DNA from: Aquimonas sp964586455
GTDB taxonomy: Bacteria; Pseudomonadota; Gammaproteobacteria; Xanthomonadales; Xanthomonadaceae
Assembly: GCA_964586455.1 (NCBI GenBank)
Contig: CAZPHV010000003.1
Span: 104,409-168,408 of the forward strand
Length of the DNA: 64,000 nt
Direction: 5' to 3'
The position numbers and the translations under genes were made by a program. The notes below the pieces were generated by a model. The model searched no databases and had not been told where the DNA came from. It saw nothing but the letters and a program-made list of their open reading frames with translations. Every line of letters starts with the position of its first letter. Position 1 is the stretch's first letter. Below, piece after piece: positions 1-9,235 of the stretch.

Positions 1-1446
1 CTCCAGCGCCTCGCGGCTCATGGCCTGGCGCAGTGCGCTCTCCATCTGCATGCGCCAGCGCGCGTTCTCGTTCATCGAAGCCAGAAAAAAGCGCACGCAG
101 CCGCGACCATCGCGCTTGGCCTCGTACATCGCGATGTCGGCGTTGCGCATCAGGGTTTCGAAATCGCGGGCGTCATCGGGGAACTGGCTGATCCCCATGC
201 TGACGCTGGGCATCAGCACCTGGCCGCCGATCTCCAGCCGCTGCGCCACCGCACGCAGGGCCTTCTCGGCGGCGACCGCGCTTTCGTTGGCGTCACTGTC
301 GGGGAACAGGATCACGAACTCATCGCCGCCGAAGCGGCTGATCGTGTCCGAATCTCGCAGGGTGCGGCGCAGACGCTGACCGACCTCGCGCAGCAGCTCG
401 TCGCCGGCGGCATGACCCAGCGAGTCGTTGATGTTCTTGAACCGATCAATATCCAGAACAGCCAGGCTGAGCTTGCGGTTGTCGCGTGCGGCCTGCTGCA
501 GGGCCATGCGCGCGCGGTCCTTCAGCAAGGCCCGATTGGGCAGGCCGGTCTGCGGATCAAAAAAAGCGAGGCGCTCGATTTCCGCCTGGTTGTCATCGTG
601 CTGCAGGGCGACCCGACACAGCTGGATGCAGGCATCCACCATGCGTCGATGGAACCTGCTGGGCCCCCGCGGCTCGCGGTAGTAGAAGGCAAACGTCGCA
701 ATGACCTTGCCCTCGCGCCCCATGACCGGTGTCGACCAGCAGGCCCTCAATCCGAGTGGAAGCGCCAGATGCTTGAACGGCGCCCACAGCGGGTCGGTGT
801 CGATGTCTTGAACCTCGACCTCTTCGCCACGAAAAGCCGCGGTGCCGCAGGAGCCCGAGATTGGGCCGGTCGACAAACCATCGAGCGCAGCCGAGTAGGA
901 AATCGGCAGGCTGGGTGAGGCCAGCGGTCGGAGTTTATTGTCGCGGTCGATGCGCAGCACCGAGCACACGACCTCCGGAGCCAGCGCTTCTGTTTGCCGA
1001 CATAGCAGATCGAGCACGGCACGCAGTGGGCGACCCAGGGCTACTGATTCGAGTACGTCACGCTGCAGCAGGTTGACTGCGGCTTCCTGCTGGCGATCCA
1101 GCAACGGGAAGGTCAGACCGACCACGGCGTTCAGGATGGGGTGCAGGCACAGGCGCAGTTCGATGGCGTCGAGCTTGCCCTCGCGGCCGTTCAGCGCAGC
1201 CGGTGCAAGCAGGGCCGTCGGACTGTTCTCCATGCCGGCCAGCAGGCGCTGCCAGCGCGCAGGGTCGAGGTCTGAGACCAGCTCGACAACGGTGCTCGGC
1301 TGTCGCTCGCCGAGGCGCTCGCGCAGGGCCGAGTTCATTCCGAGAAGTCGGCCCTGCGGGTCGGCCAGAAAGGCCCCGACCGAAGTGCCTTCGAACAGGT
1401 CGATGCCGACGCCCACGTTACTTTTCTGGCCGACAGCCCGGCTCAT
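1..1446 (-). CDS. GAF-GGDEF diguanylate cyclase, truncated by the window edge
   Basis: The frame is open from an ATG at 1446 to the first base of the window, so only the N-terminal 482 residues are visible. A PAS-like segment (about residues 15-100) is followed by a GAF-like segment containing GSCGTAAF. A GGDEF domain follows, with the opening LAFFDPQTGLPNR, the signature RFGGDEFVIL and, five residues before it, RDSD, which fits the RxxD inhibitory site. It should therefore make c-di-GMP from two GTP and be subject to product inhibition. The frame continues past the GGDEF core (AMYEAKRDGRG and about 30 more residues), so an EAL domain may follow outside the window. This is inferred, not seen. 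The gene is divergent from the efflux operon. Confidence 0.85.
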   Translation of the reverse strand, partial: MSRAVGQKSNVGVGIDLFEGTSVGAFLADPQGRLLGMNSALRERLGERQPSTVVELVSDLDPARWQRLLAGMENSPTALLAPAALNGREGKLDAIELRLCLHPILNAVVGLTFPLLDRQQEAAVNLLQRDVLESVALGRPLRAVLDLLCRQTEALAPEVVCSVLRIDRDNKLRPLASPSLPISYSAALDGLSTGPISGSCGTAAFRGEEVEVQDIDTDPLWAPFKHLALPLGLRACWSTPVMGREGKVIATFAFYYREPRGPSRFHRRMVDACIQLCRVALQHDDNQAEIERLAFFDPQTGLPNRALLKDRARMALQQAARDNRKLSLAVLDIDRFKNINDSLGHAAGDELLREVGQRLRRTLRDSDTISRFGGDEFVILFPDSDANESAVAAEKALRAVAQRLEIGGQVLMPSVSMGISQFPDDARDFETLMRNADIAMYEAKRDGRGCVRFFLASMNENARWRMQMESALRQAMSREALE

Positions 1447-1654
1447 CGCAGTCGCCTTTTCAGGTCATCCGAATTGAAGACGTTCAAACGCGCGCTTGCG
1501 CCCGATGCGTAGCGCCTCGTGGGAGATGAAAGCGTCGACAGATGCGCGCGCCCCAGATTTTCGCATTGCAAGCGCCATGCCTTGGCCCGCGTCGGAGGCT
1601 TGGCACCAAGATAAATGAAATCTGAACAAAAGAAGCGCGCGGCGCGCGTTTCTA

Positions 1655-1670
1655 TACAAAACGTTCTGTA
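1655..1670. promoter_or_regulatory. Probable operator of the adjacent TetR repressor
   Basis: TACAAAACGTTCTGTA is a 16-base near-perfect palindrome in which seven of eight base pairs are complementary. It ends 13 bases before the ATG of the TetR gene. Size, symmetry and position fit autorepression by the TetR protein of itself and the RND operon behind it. It is a sequence-based prediction only. Confidence 0.55.
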
Positions 1671-1683
1671 AAGTTCCGCCGCC

Positions 1684-2277
1684 ATGACCCGACCCCCCAA
1701 AGCCCGACAGCGCGTCCTCGACGCCGCCCGCCGAATCGTCGAAGCGCGCGGCGCCGGCCACTTGACCTTCGATGAGCTGGCGCGCGAAAGCGGCGTCACC
1801 CGCGGCGGCATCACCTACCACTTCCCGACCAAGGAAGACCTGCTGCGCGGCCTGATCGAGGCCGATGTCGAGCAGTGGGAGTCAGCCTCGCTGCCGCCCG
1901 AGGACCTGCCGGAAACCTGCCGCTGCCCGCGCACGGCCGCCGCGCTAGGCCAGTTGCGCTGCCACCTCAGCGAGGACGAGGGCCACAAGCGCTTCGTCAG
2001 CGGCATGCTGAGCGCCGGCATGGTCGACGCCAGCCTGCTCGACCCGGTGCGCGCCGCGCAGGCCCGTGATTTCGCCGAGTGGACCTGGGACGACGCGGAT
2101 CTGCGTCGTTACCTGCTGTTGGCGGCCGCCGAAGGGCTGTTCTGGCAGGACATCTTCAACCTCAACCCGGTGCCCGCCGAAGCGCGCAAGCGTCTGAAGG
2201 TGCTGATCGAGCGTCTGCTGCTCGATTGGGCCGCCGGTGTCGAAATTCCGACTCCCCCGCACGACCACAGGGCGTGA
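1684..2277 (+). CDS. TetR-family repressor of the efflux operon
   Basis: A 197-residue protein with an N-terminal TetR helix-turn-helix (residues about 7-50; LTFDELARESGVTRGGITYHF) and a variable C-terminal ligand-binding half. TetR proteins bind an operator as dimers and leave it when they bind a small molecule. The gene is the first of a co-directional set with an RND adaptor, RND pump and outer-membrane factor, 51 bases ahead of the adaptor, so it most likely controls that pump in response to a pump substrate. The ligand cannot be predicted. A near-palindrome just upstream is the likely autoregulatory operator. Confidence 0.88.
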   Translation: MTRPPKARQRVLDAARRIVEARGAGHLTFDELARESGVTRGGITYHFPTKEDLLRGLIEADVEQWESASLPPEDLPETCRCPRTAAALGQLRCHLSEDEGHKRFVSGMLSAGMVDASLLDPVRAAQARDFAEWTWDDADLRRYLLLAAAEGLFWQDIFNLNPVPAEARKRLKVLIERLLLDWAAGVEIPTPPHDHRA

Positions 2278-2328
2278 CCTTCGCCCTGAGCTCGGCTCCC
2301 TTCCTTTCCCTTCCTCCCAGGTATTCCC

Positions 2329-3534
2329 GTGAGATCGAACCCCCTCCCCACGGCCGCGAGGCGGCCCGTTTCACATGCGCTGAGTCCGCTCCTGTTGGCC
2401 CTGTTGCTGGGCGCCCTGTTGGCTGCCTGTTCCGAACCGCCGCCCCAGGAGATGCCGCCACAGGGCGTGTCGGTGGCGCGCGTCGAGACCCGCGAGATCA
2501 GCGATCGCGACGTGTTGGTGGGCCGCATCGAGGCGGTTGACTCCGTCGAGATTCGCCCGCGCGTCGGCGGCCACCTGCGCGAGATCCACTTCGAAGAGGG
2601 CCAGATCGTCCAGGCGGGCGCTGCGTTGTTCAGCATTGATGATCGCGAGTACTCGGCTGCAGTTACTGCGGCCCGTGCTGAAGTCGCGCGCGCCGACAGT
2701 CGCGTCACGCTTGCCCGCGAAGAGCAGCGCCGCAGCGAGGCCTTGATCGAAGCGCGCGCGGTCTCGCAGGGCGAGCTGGAGATCCGTCAGGCCGAGCTGC
2801 GCCAGGCCGAAGCCGATCTGGCGGCGGCCCGCGCGCGGCTGGCGCAGTCCGACCTGCAGTTGAGCTTCACCCGCATCAGCAGCCCGATCGAAGGCCGCGT
2901 GTCGGCGGCGCGGCTGCGCCCCGGCAATCTGGTCAGTGCCGGCGAGCCGGTGCTGACGACGGTGGTCTCGGTCGATCCGATCCGAGTCGCCTTCGATGCC
3001 GACGAGCGCGCCCTGCTGCGCTATCGCGGCAACGGCACCGACCCGGCCAAGGCGAAACTCGCGGTCGACATCGGCAATGCCGGCCGCTTCGAATTCGAAG
3101 GCCGGCTCGACTTCATCGACAACGCGCTGGATCCGCGCACCGGTACCGTGCGCATGCGCGGCGTGCTGCCCAATCCCGACGGCAAATTGATTCCGGGCCT
3201 GTCAGCGCGCGTGCGCCTGGACAGCGGCAGCGCGCGCTCGGCCCTGCTGGTGCACGAGCAGGCCCTGCTGAGCGACCAGGACCGCAAGTACGTCTGGGTG
3301 CTGGGCGAGGGCGATACCGCGCAGCGCAAGGATGTGCAGGTCGGGCCCAGCATCGATGGCCTGCGGGTGATCGAATCCGGCCTGCTTGAGACCGATCGCG
3401 TGGTGGTCAACGGTGTGCGCAAGATCTTCTTCCCCGGCCAGCCGCTGGCGCCGGTTGATGTGCCGATGAACGATCCGCTGCAGGCCTCCGCCCAGGCCGC
3501 CGCCGCGCCTGCTGCGCCCGCCCAGGAGGGCTGA
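2329..3534 (+). CDS. RND efflux periplasmic adaptor (membrane fusion lipoprotein)
   Basis: A 401-residue HlyD/AcrA-type adaptor. It starts at GTG, and the N-terminus is a lipoprotein signal with lipobox LLAAC (Cys at about residue 34), so the protein should be lipid-anchored in the periplasm. The order is beta-barrel, lipoyl half (IRPRVGGHLREIHFEEGQIV), a coiled-coil hairpin at about residues 105-180 (AARAEVARADSRVTLAREEQ onward), second lipoyl half and a C-terminal beta-barrel. It bridges the inner-membrane pump encoded 5 bases downstream and the outer-membrane factor. The tail is Ala/Pro-rich. Substrates are not predictable. Confidence 0.92.
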   Translation: MRSNPLPTAARRPVSHALSPLLLALLLGALLAACSEPPPQEMPPQGVSVARVETREISDRDVLVGRIEAVDSVEIRPRVGGHLREIHFEEGQIVQAGAALFSIDDREYSAAVTAARAEVARADSRVTLAREEQRRSEALIEARAVSQGELEIRQAELRQAEADLAAARARLAQSDLQLSFTRISSPIEGRVSAARLRPGNLVSAGEPVLTTVVSVDPIRVAFDADERALLRYRGNGTDPAKAKLAVDIGNAGRFEFEGRLDFIDNALDPRTGTVRMRGVLPNPDGKLIPGLSARVRLDSGSARSALLVHEQALLSDQDRKYVWVLGEGDTAQRKDVQVGPSIDGLRVIESGLLETDRVVVNGVRKIFFPGQPLAPVDVPMNDPLQASAQAAAAPAAPAQEG

Positions 3535-3539
3535 CCGCC

Positions 3540-6500
3540 GTGGCGCATTCCGACTTTTCCAAGATATTCGTCGATCGCCCGATCCTGGCCGCGGTGCTGT
3601 CCGCACTGGTGTTCATGGCCGGCCTGATCGCCCTGCCCAACCTGCCGATCAGCGAATACCCCGACGTGGTGCCGCCCTCGGTGCAGGTCACTGCGATCTA
3701 CCCCGGCGCCAATCCGAAGACCATTGCCGACACCGTGGCCGCCCCGCTTGAAGAAGCCGTCAATGGCGTCGAGCGGATGATCTACATGAAGTCGGTGGCG
3801 GCCTCCGACGGCACCATGATCCTCACCGTCACCTTCGCCCAGGGCACCGACATTGACCTCGCCGCGGTGCAGGTGCAGAACCGCGTGGCGCAAGCCCTGC
3901 CGCGTCTGCCCGAGGCGGTGCGTCAGCTGGGTGTGACCACGGCCAAGGCCTCGCCCAACATCACCATGGTGGTGCACCTGACCTCGCCGGATAAGCGCTA
4001 CGACGCGCTGTATCTGTCGAACTTTGCCAACCTGCGGGTCAAGGACGAACTGGCCCGGCTGAATGGCGTCGGCCAGGCCCTGGCCTTCGGCGCCGGTAAC
4101 TACGCGATGCGGATCTGGCTCGACCCGGATGCCGCCGCCGCGCGCAACATCACCGCCGGCGACGTGCTGAATGCCGTTCGCGAGCAGAACCAGCAGGTCT
4201 CGGCCGGCGCCATTGGCGCTGCGCCGATGCCGAATGGCTCAGGCGTGCAGCTGTCGATCAACGCACAGGGTCGGCTGGATTCACCGGAAGCCTTCGGTGA
4301 CATCATCCTGCGCGCCGAAGGCGGCGCTTTCACCCGTCTGCGCGATGTCGCCCGCATCGAGTTGGGCTCCAGCAGCTATGCGCTGCGCTCGCTGCTGGAC
4401 GGTCAGGACGCCGCGGCGGTGGTGATCTTCGAGGCCCCCGGCGCCAACTCGATCGCGCTGTCGGACGCGGTGCGCGAAAAGATGGGTGAGCTCGCCGCGA
4501 CCTTCCCCGAGGGCGTGGACTGGAGCGTCGAATACGACCCGACCGTGTTCGTGCGCGCCTCGATCGACTCGGTCATCACCACCCTGCTGGAAGCGATCGC
4601 GCTGGTGGTGATCGTGGTAGTGATTTTCCTGCAGACCTGGCGCGCTTCGCTGATTCCGCTGTTGGCGGTGCCGGTGTCGATCGTCGGCACCTTTGCGGTG
4701 CTGTGGCTGCTGGGCTTCTCGATCAATGTGCTGACTCTGTTCGGCCTGGTGCTGGCGATCGGCATCGTGGTCGACGATGCGATCGTGGTGGTCGAGAACG
4801 TCGAGCGTCACATCGAGGACGGTCTGAGCCCGCGCGACGCCGCCCACAAGGCCATGAGCGAAGTCTCGGGGCCGATCATCGCGATCACCCTGGTGCTGGC
4901 ATCGGTGTTCGTGCCGCTGGCCTTTCTGGAGGGCGTCAGCGGCCAGTTCTATCGCCAGTTCGCGGTCACGATTGCAGCTTCGGTGCTGATCTCCGGATTC
5001 AACTCGCTGACCCTGTCGCCGGCGCTGGCGGCGGTGTTGCTGCAGCCGCACGGCGCTAGGAAGGACACACTCGGTCGCTTCATCGAGCGTGTGTTCGGGC
5101 GCTTCTTCGGTGCCTTCAATCGCGTGTTCAAGCGCGGTAGCGATCGCTACTCCGGCCGCATGGGCAGCGTGATCAAGCGCACCCCGCGTCTGCTAGCCCT
5201 GTATGCGGTGCTGCTGGTGGTGACGGTGTTCGCCTTCCGCAGCATCCCGGTCGGCTTCATTCCGACCCAGGACAAACAGTATCTGTTCGCCGGCGTGTTC
5301 CTGCCGGAGGGCGCCACCCTCGACCGCACCGATGCAGTGATGCGGCGAATGGGGGATATCGCCCTGGCTACGCCTGGGGTGGAGAACGCGGTGCAGTTCC
5401 CAGGCCTGAACGCCTTCCACTTCGTCAACACGCCAAACTTCGGCGTGATGTTCATCGGCCTCGAGCCCTCGAAAGGCCGCGCGCTGGAGGCGGCCGATAT
5501 CGCTACCCGGCTGAACATCGCGTTTAGCGAGATCCAGGACGGCATCGCGTTTGCAGCCCTGCCGCCGCCGGTGATGGGCCTGGGCAATGCGGCTGGTGTC
5601 GAAGCCTTCGTGCAGGACCGCGGTGGACTCGGCTACGGCGAGCTGAACGCGCAGACCCAAGCCCTGGTCGGGGCCATGCGGCAGACGCCCGGCTTTGATC
5701 CTTTCACCGTGCTGAGCTCGTTCCAGTCGAACGTGCCCCAGCTGGACGCGCAGATCGACCGCAACCGCATCAAGGAACAAGGCCTGCAGCTGAATGATGT
5801 CTACGAGGCTCTGCAGGTGTATCTGGGCTCGGCCTACATCAACGACTTCAACCTGTTCGGGCGCACCTACAGCGTGTACGCACAGGCGGACTTCGAGTTC
5901 CGCGACGACAGCGGCGACATCGACCGTCTACGCGCCCGCAATGCCAGCGGCGAAATGGTGCCGCTGGGCAGCGTGGTCGAGTTCAAGCCGAGCTTCGGGC
6001 CCGATCCCGTGATCCGCTACAACGGCTATCCGGCGGCGGATTTTTCCGGTGGCATCAACCCGGCGATGATGTCGTCCACCGAGGCGGTGGCAGCGGTGTC
6101 GGGCTTGGCGCAGCAGGTGCTGCCGCGGGGCATGAACGTCGAGTGGACCGGCCTGACTTACCAGGAGGTCAACCAGGGCAACCTCGGCCTGCTGGTGTTC
6201 CCGCTCTGTGTACTGCTGGTCTACATGGTGCTGGCGGCGCTGTACGAGAGCTGGAGCCTGCCGCTGGCGGTGATCCTGATCGTGCCGATGTGTCTGCTGT
6301 CGGCGCTGGGTGGCGTGTGGCTGGTGAACTTCATGCACGGCATGAGCCTCGCAATCTCACCGCCGACCTACCCACCGAGCTTTCTTGACAACAACATCTT
6401 CACCCAGATCGGCCTGGTGGTTCTGATGGGCCTGGCCTGCAAGAACGCGATCCTGATCGTCGAGTTCGCGCGTGATCTGGAGGAACAGGGCCGCGGCATC

Positions 6501-6773
6501 GTCGAGGCGGCGATCGAGGCCTGCCGGCTGCGCCTGCGGCCGATTCTGATGACCAGCTTCGCCTTCTGCGCCGGCGTGATCCCGCTGGTGTTCGCCTCGG
6601 GTGCGGGCGCCGAAGTGCGCCACGTGATGGGCGTGACCGTGTTCGCCGGCATGCTTGGTGTGACCCTGTTCGGCCTGTTCTTCACCCCGGTCTTCTATGT
6701 TCTGGTGCGTACGCTTGTGGAGCGCCGCAAGGCGCGCCGGGCGACGCTCGAGGAGGGCGCTGCCCATGCGTAA
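3540..6773 (+). CDS. RND multidrug efflux pump, HAE-1 type inner-membrane subunit
   Basis: A 1077-residue protein with the standard RND layout: TM1 (ILAAVLSALVFMAGLIAL), a large periplasmic loop, a TM2-6 block, a second large loop and a TM8-12 block. The proton-relay acidic pair is visible in TM4 (IGIVVDDAIVVVENVERH). Length and motifs fit proton-driven hydrophobe/amphiphile exporters related to MexF/AcrB. The GTG start lies 5 bases after the adaptor stop. The last 8 bases overlap the start of the outer-membrane factor, which implies translational coupling. The pump is complete and shows no frameshift. Confidence 0.95.
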   Translation: MAHSDFSKIFVDRPILAAVLSALVFMAGLIALPNLPISEYPDVVPPSVQVTAIYPGANPKTIADTVAAPLEEAVNGVERMIYMKSVAASDGTMILTVTFAQGTDIDLAAVQVQNRVAQALPRLPEAVRQLGVTTAKASPNITMVVHLTSPDKRYDALYLSNFANLRVKDELARLNGVGQALAFGAGNYAMRIWLDPDAAAARNITAGDVLNAVREQNQQVSAGAIGAAPMPNGSGVQLSINAQGRLDSPEAFGDIILRAEGGAFTRLRDVARIELGSSSYALRSLLDGQDAAAVVIFEAPGANSIALSDAVREKMGELAATFPEGVDWSVEYDPTVFVRASIDSVITTLLEAIALVVIVVVIFLQTWRASLIPLLAVPVSIVGTFAVLWLLGFSINVLTLFGLVLAIGIVVDDAIVVVENVERHIEDGLSPRDAAHKAMSEVSGPIIAITLVLASVFVPLAFLEGVSGQFYRQFAVTIAASVLISGFNSLTLSPALAAVLLQPHGARKDTLGRFIERVFGRFFGAFNRVFKRGSDRYSGRMGSVIKRTPRLLALYAVLLVVTVFAFRSIPVGFIPTQDKQYLFAGVFLPEGATLDRTDAVMRRMGDIALATPGVENAVQFPGLNAFHFVNTPNFGVMFIGLEPSKGRALEAADIATRLNIAFSEIQDGIAFAALPPPVMGLGNAAGVEAFVQDRGGLGYGELNAQTQALVGAMRQTPGFDPFTVLSSFQSNVPQLDAQIDRNRIKEQGLQLNDVYEALQVYLGSAYINDFNLFGRTYSVYAQADFEFRDDSGDIDRLRARNASGEMVPLGSVVEFKPSFGPDPVIRYNGYPAADFSGGINPAMMSSTEAVAAVSGLAQQVLPRGMNVEWTGLTYQEVNQGNLGLLVFPLCVLLVYMVLAALYESWSLPLAVILIVPMCLLSALGGVWLVNFMHGMSLAISPPTYPPSFLDNNIFTQIGLVVLMGLACKNAILIVEFARDLEEQGRGIVEAAIEACRLRLRPILMTSFAFCAGVIPLVFASGAGAEVRHVMGVTVFAGMLGVTLFGLFFTPVFYVLVRTLVERRKARRATLEEGAAHA

Positions 6774-8199
6774 GCTGAAAACCGCCGCACTGGCCTCGGC
6801 CTTGCTGCTGGCGCTGTCCGCCTGCACGGTCGGCCCCGAGTATGTTCGTCCGCAGCTGGATGTTCCCGAACGCTTCGATCAAGCCGGCAGCCATGCCGGT
6901 ACCGAGACGGTGCAGCCGGCGCTGTGGCGCGCGTTCGGCGACCCCGCGCTGGATGCCCTGATCACCCGCGCGCTCAAAGCCAACACCCAGCTGGCGCAGG
7001 CCCTCGCACGGCTGGACGAAACCCGCGCGCGGGCGGGGCTGTCCACCTACAGCCTGTTCCCGACCATGGACACCGGCCTCAGCGCCGAGCGCAGCAGCCC
7101 CAGCGGTAGCGACCCGTTCCTGCCGCCCGAGCAGGGCCGAACGGATACCTATCGCGCTGGCTTCGATGCCGTCTGGGAAATCGATCTGTTCGGCAGCCTG
7201 CGCAACCCCAAACGGGCCATCGATCGCCGCGTGCAGGCGGATGCCGCCGCGCTGGAGCACGTGCACGTGAGCGTGGTAGCCGAGGTCGCGCAGGCGCTGT
7301 TCGAGCTGCGCGGCGCGCATGCGCGGCTGCGCCTGTTGGAGCAGAATCTGGAAGGCTGGCAGCGCAGCCTTGATGTGATGACCGCACTGGAGCGCCACGG
7401 CCGCCGCAGCGGCCAGGACGTCGCCGCTGTGCAGGCACAGCGCTCGGCGCTGGCCGCGCAGTACGCGCAGACCGAAGCCGCGGTGGTTCGCGCCGAGCAG
7501 CGTCTGGCGGTGCTCACCGCGCAGCCGGTCGATGCGGTGCGCGCGCTGGTCGACGCTGAGGCGGGGATTCCTGATCTGCCGCCGCTGGTCGCAGTGGGCA
7601 CGCCGGAACAATGGCTGAAGCGTCGCCCTGACGTGCGCGAGGCTGAGCGTCGTCTGGCCGCGGCCTATGCCGACATCGGCACCGAAGTCGCCAACTACTT
7701 TCCGAAGCTCGACCTGCTGGGCGGCTTCGGCTGGACCGCGCAGCGCTTTGGCGACCTCGGCGAGGACAGCGCGCAGCGTTGGAGTTGGGGGCCGTCGATC
7801 CGCTGGAGCATCCTCGACTTCGGCCGTACCCGGCAGCGGGTTCGCGCCGCGGAGGCCCGCGCCGACGCGGCCGAGGCGCTGTTCCGCGAGACCCTGCTGC
7901 GCGCGCTGGAGGAAACCGAGAACGCGATGGCCGGCTACCGCGCAGCCAACCGGGCGGCCTTCGATCTCGGCGCGGCGGCGGAGTCCTCCGGCGAGGCGGC
8001 GCGGCTGGTACGCCTGCGCTTCGATGTCGGCAGCGAAGATGCGCTGGGCCTGCTCGATGCCGAACGCACGCGCATCGACTTCGAACTGCGTGCGGTCGAT
8101 GCCGAAGTGCAGCGGGCCACGGCACTGGCCGCGCTGTACAAGGCCCTGGCTGGCGACTTCGCCGGCCTCGACCCCGAAGCACTCGCGGCGCGACGTTGA
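6766..8199 (+). CDS. RND outer-membrane factor, NodT-family lipoprotein
   Basis: A 477-residue outer-membrane channel subunit. I chose the ATG at 6766, inside the last 8 bases of the pump gene, because it gives a clean lipoprotein signal (MRKLKTAALA..., lipobox ALSAC) followed by the family's TVGPEYVRP motif. Two OEP repeats are visible, including the conserved FDAVWEIDLFG and KRRPDVREAERRLAAAYADIG segments. With the adaptor and pump it completes a three-part efflux channel across both membranes. An upstream in-frame ATG at 6697 would bury the signal peptide and was rejected. Confidence 0.92.
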   Translation: MRKLKTAALASALLLALSACTVGPEYVRPQLDVPERFDQAGSHAGTETVQPALWRAFGDPALDALITRALKANTQLAQALARLDETRARAGLSTYSLFPTMDTGLSAERSSPSGSDPFLPPEQGRTDTYRAGFDAVWEIDLFGSLRNPKRAIDRRVQADAAALEHVHVSVVAEVAQALFELRGAHARLRLLEQNLEGWQRSLDVMTALERHGRRSGQDVAAVQAQRSALAAQYAQTEAAVVRAEQRLAVLTAQPVDAVRALVDAEAGIPDLPPLVAVGTPEQWLKRRPDVREAERRLAAAYADIGTEVANYFPKLDLLGGFGWTAQRFGDLGEDSAQRWSWGPSIRWSILDFGRTRQRVRAAEARADAAEALFRETLLRALEETENAMAGYRAANRAAFDLGAAAESSGEAARLVRLRFDVGSEDALGLLDAERTRIDFELRAVDAEVQRATALAALYKALAGDFAGLDPEALAARR

Positions 8200-8203
8200 C
8201 ACC

Positions 8204-8235
8204 GCGCCACGCGCACCTGGATTCGCGCGTGGCGC
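8204..8235 (+). terminator. Stem-loop after the efflux operon
   Basis: An 11-bp perfect stem (8204-8214 with 8225-8235) with a 10-base loop lies 4 bases after the outer-membrane factor stop. No good T-tract follows, so it may be a processing or mRNA-stabilising hairpin rather than a classical Rho-independent terminator. A smaller 7-bp hairpin follows at 8245-8262. Confidence 0.45.
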
Positions 8236-8358
8236 ATCGTTCGTGCACGGAACACTCCGTGCCGGGGCCAGGGACGGCCCACCCTTGATCCGGTTCCGGT
8301 TCCGTTGACGCCCGCCTTGGCATCGGCGCTTACGTCTACCGCGCGGGCGCTGCGTCGC

Positions 8359-9084
8359 TCAGCTTCGCTCAAGTACGGCATGCGTGACCGCTGCGGACGG
8401 CTTGGATGCCGGCTTCCGCGCATAGCGACGGTCCAGCAGGATGCCTGCGACCACCGACACGGCCACTGGCACCGCCCAGGGCAGCAGCTGCAGGCTTCCC
8501 GTCAGCTGCAGGCCGAATACCTGCAGCAGGCCCTTCAGGCCGATCGCGAAGAAAGCTACGTGGGTGGCGGTGCCGCAGCCCAGCATCGCGCCGTAGTGCT
8601 CTTGCAGCCACCAGTTGCCGGCATCGATCGGCTTCCACAGGCGCCGCAGCATGCCGCCGCCCAGCAAGGCGCCCACCGCGGAAAATCCCATCAGCAGAGG
8701 ATTGCCCATGCGGATGCCGACCGCCAGCACGATCAGCGCGGTGATCAGGTTGAGCGCACCCACCACGGCGTAGGCGCGGTCGCGAAACGCGGCCTGGTCG
8801 CGCTTGCGGCGGATCGCCCGCCAGCCCAGCCACATCGAGGTGGCGGTGATCACCACCAGATAGGTCAGAAAGGTAGCGATGCCGCCGAGGCCGCGCGCGA
8901 AGAAGGTCGCGGCCATTGGCAGCGCGGTCACGCAGATGCCCAGCATCGCCAGCATGAAGATCTTGCCGCTGCCGCGATGCAGGGGCGAGCCCTTGCGGGC
9001 GAATCCAGCCATCCAGAACGTGATCAAGGCGACCACGCCGGCCAGGCCGTGGACGCTGACAAGGATCGGGTACAGGCTTTCCAT
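8359..9084 (-). CDS. Polytopic membrane protein, DUF2306-like
   Basis: A 241-residue protein with about seven hydrophobic segments (e.g. YPILVSVHGLAGVVALITFW at the start, FLTYLVVITATSMWLGW, AVVGALNLITALIVLAVG). The N-terminal histidine in the first segment and the HRGSGKIFM turn fit the DUF2306-type membrane proteins, whose biochemical role is not established. The gene is divergent from the histidine kinase gene, with about 150 bases between the starts, so the two-component system may control it. I do not assign a function. Confidence 0.6.
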   Translation of the reverse strand: MESLYPILVSVHGLAGVVALITFWMAGFARKGSPLHRGSGKIFMLAMLGICVTALPMAATFFARGLGGIATFLTYLVVITATSMWLGWRAIRRKRDQAAFRDRAYAVVGALNLITALIVLAVGIRMGNPLLMGFSAVGALLGGGMLRRLWKPIDAGNWWLQEHYGAMLGCGTATHVAFFAIGLKGLLQVFGLQLTGSLQLLPWAVPVAVSVVAGILLDRRYARKPASKPSAAVTHAVLERS

Positions 9085-9235
9085 GGGTTCGGCTCCGCTG
9101 CGTTGTGTGGACTTGAAGTCTCCGCATCGCGGCCTTCGGGCAGCAGGTGCCCGCGGTCACCCGCTGGGGGTGAGTAAAGTCACCTGGGCGCCTCGGTGGG
9201 TTTCACGACGGCGCAGGCGCTGCCATGCTGCAGGC

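Noticed and set aside
6682..8202. 506-codon open frame antisense to the outer-membrane factor gene
   Set aside because: It lies opposite a clear NodT-family gene, has shadow-like composition (rich in Arg, Gln, His, Gly, Ala) and no recognisable domain.
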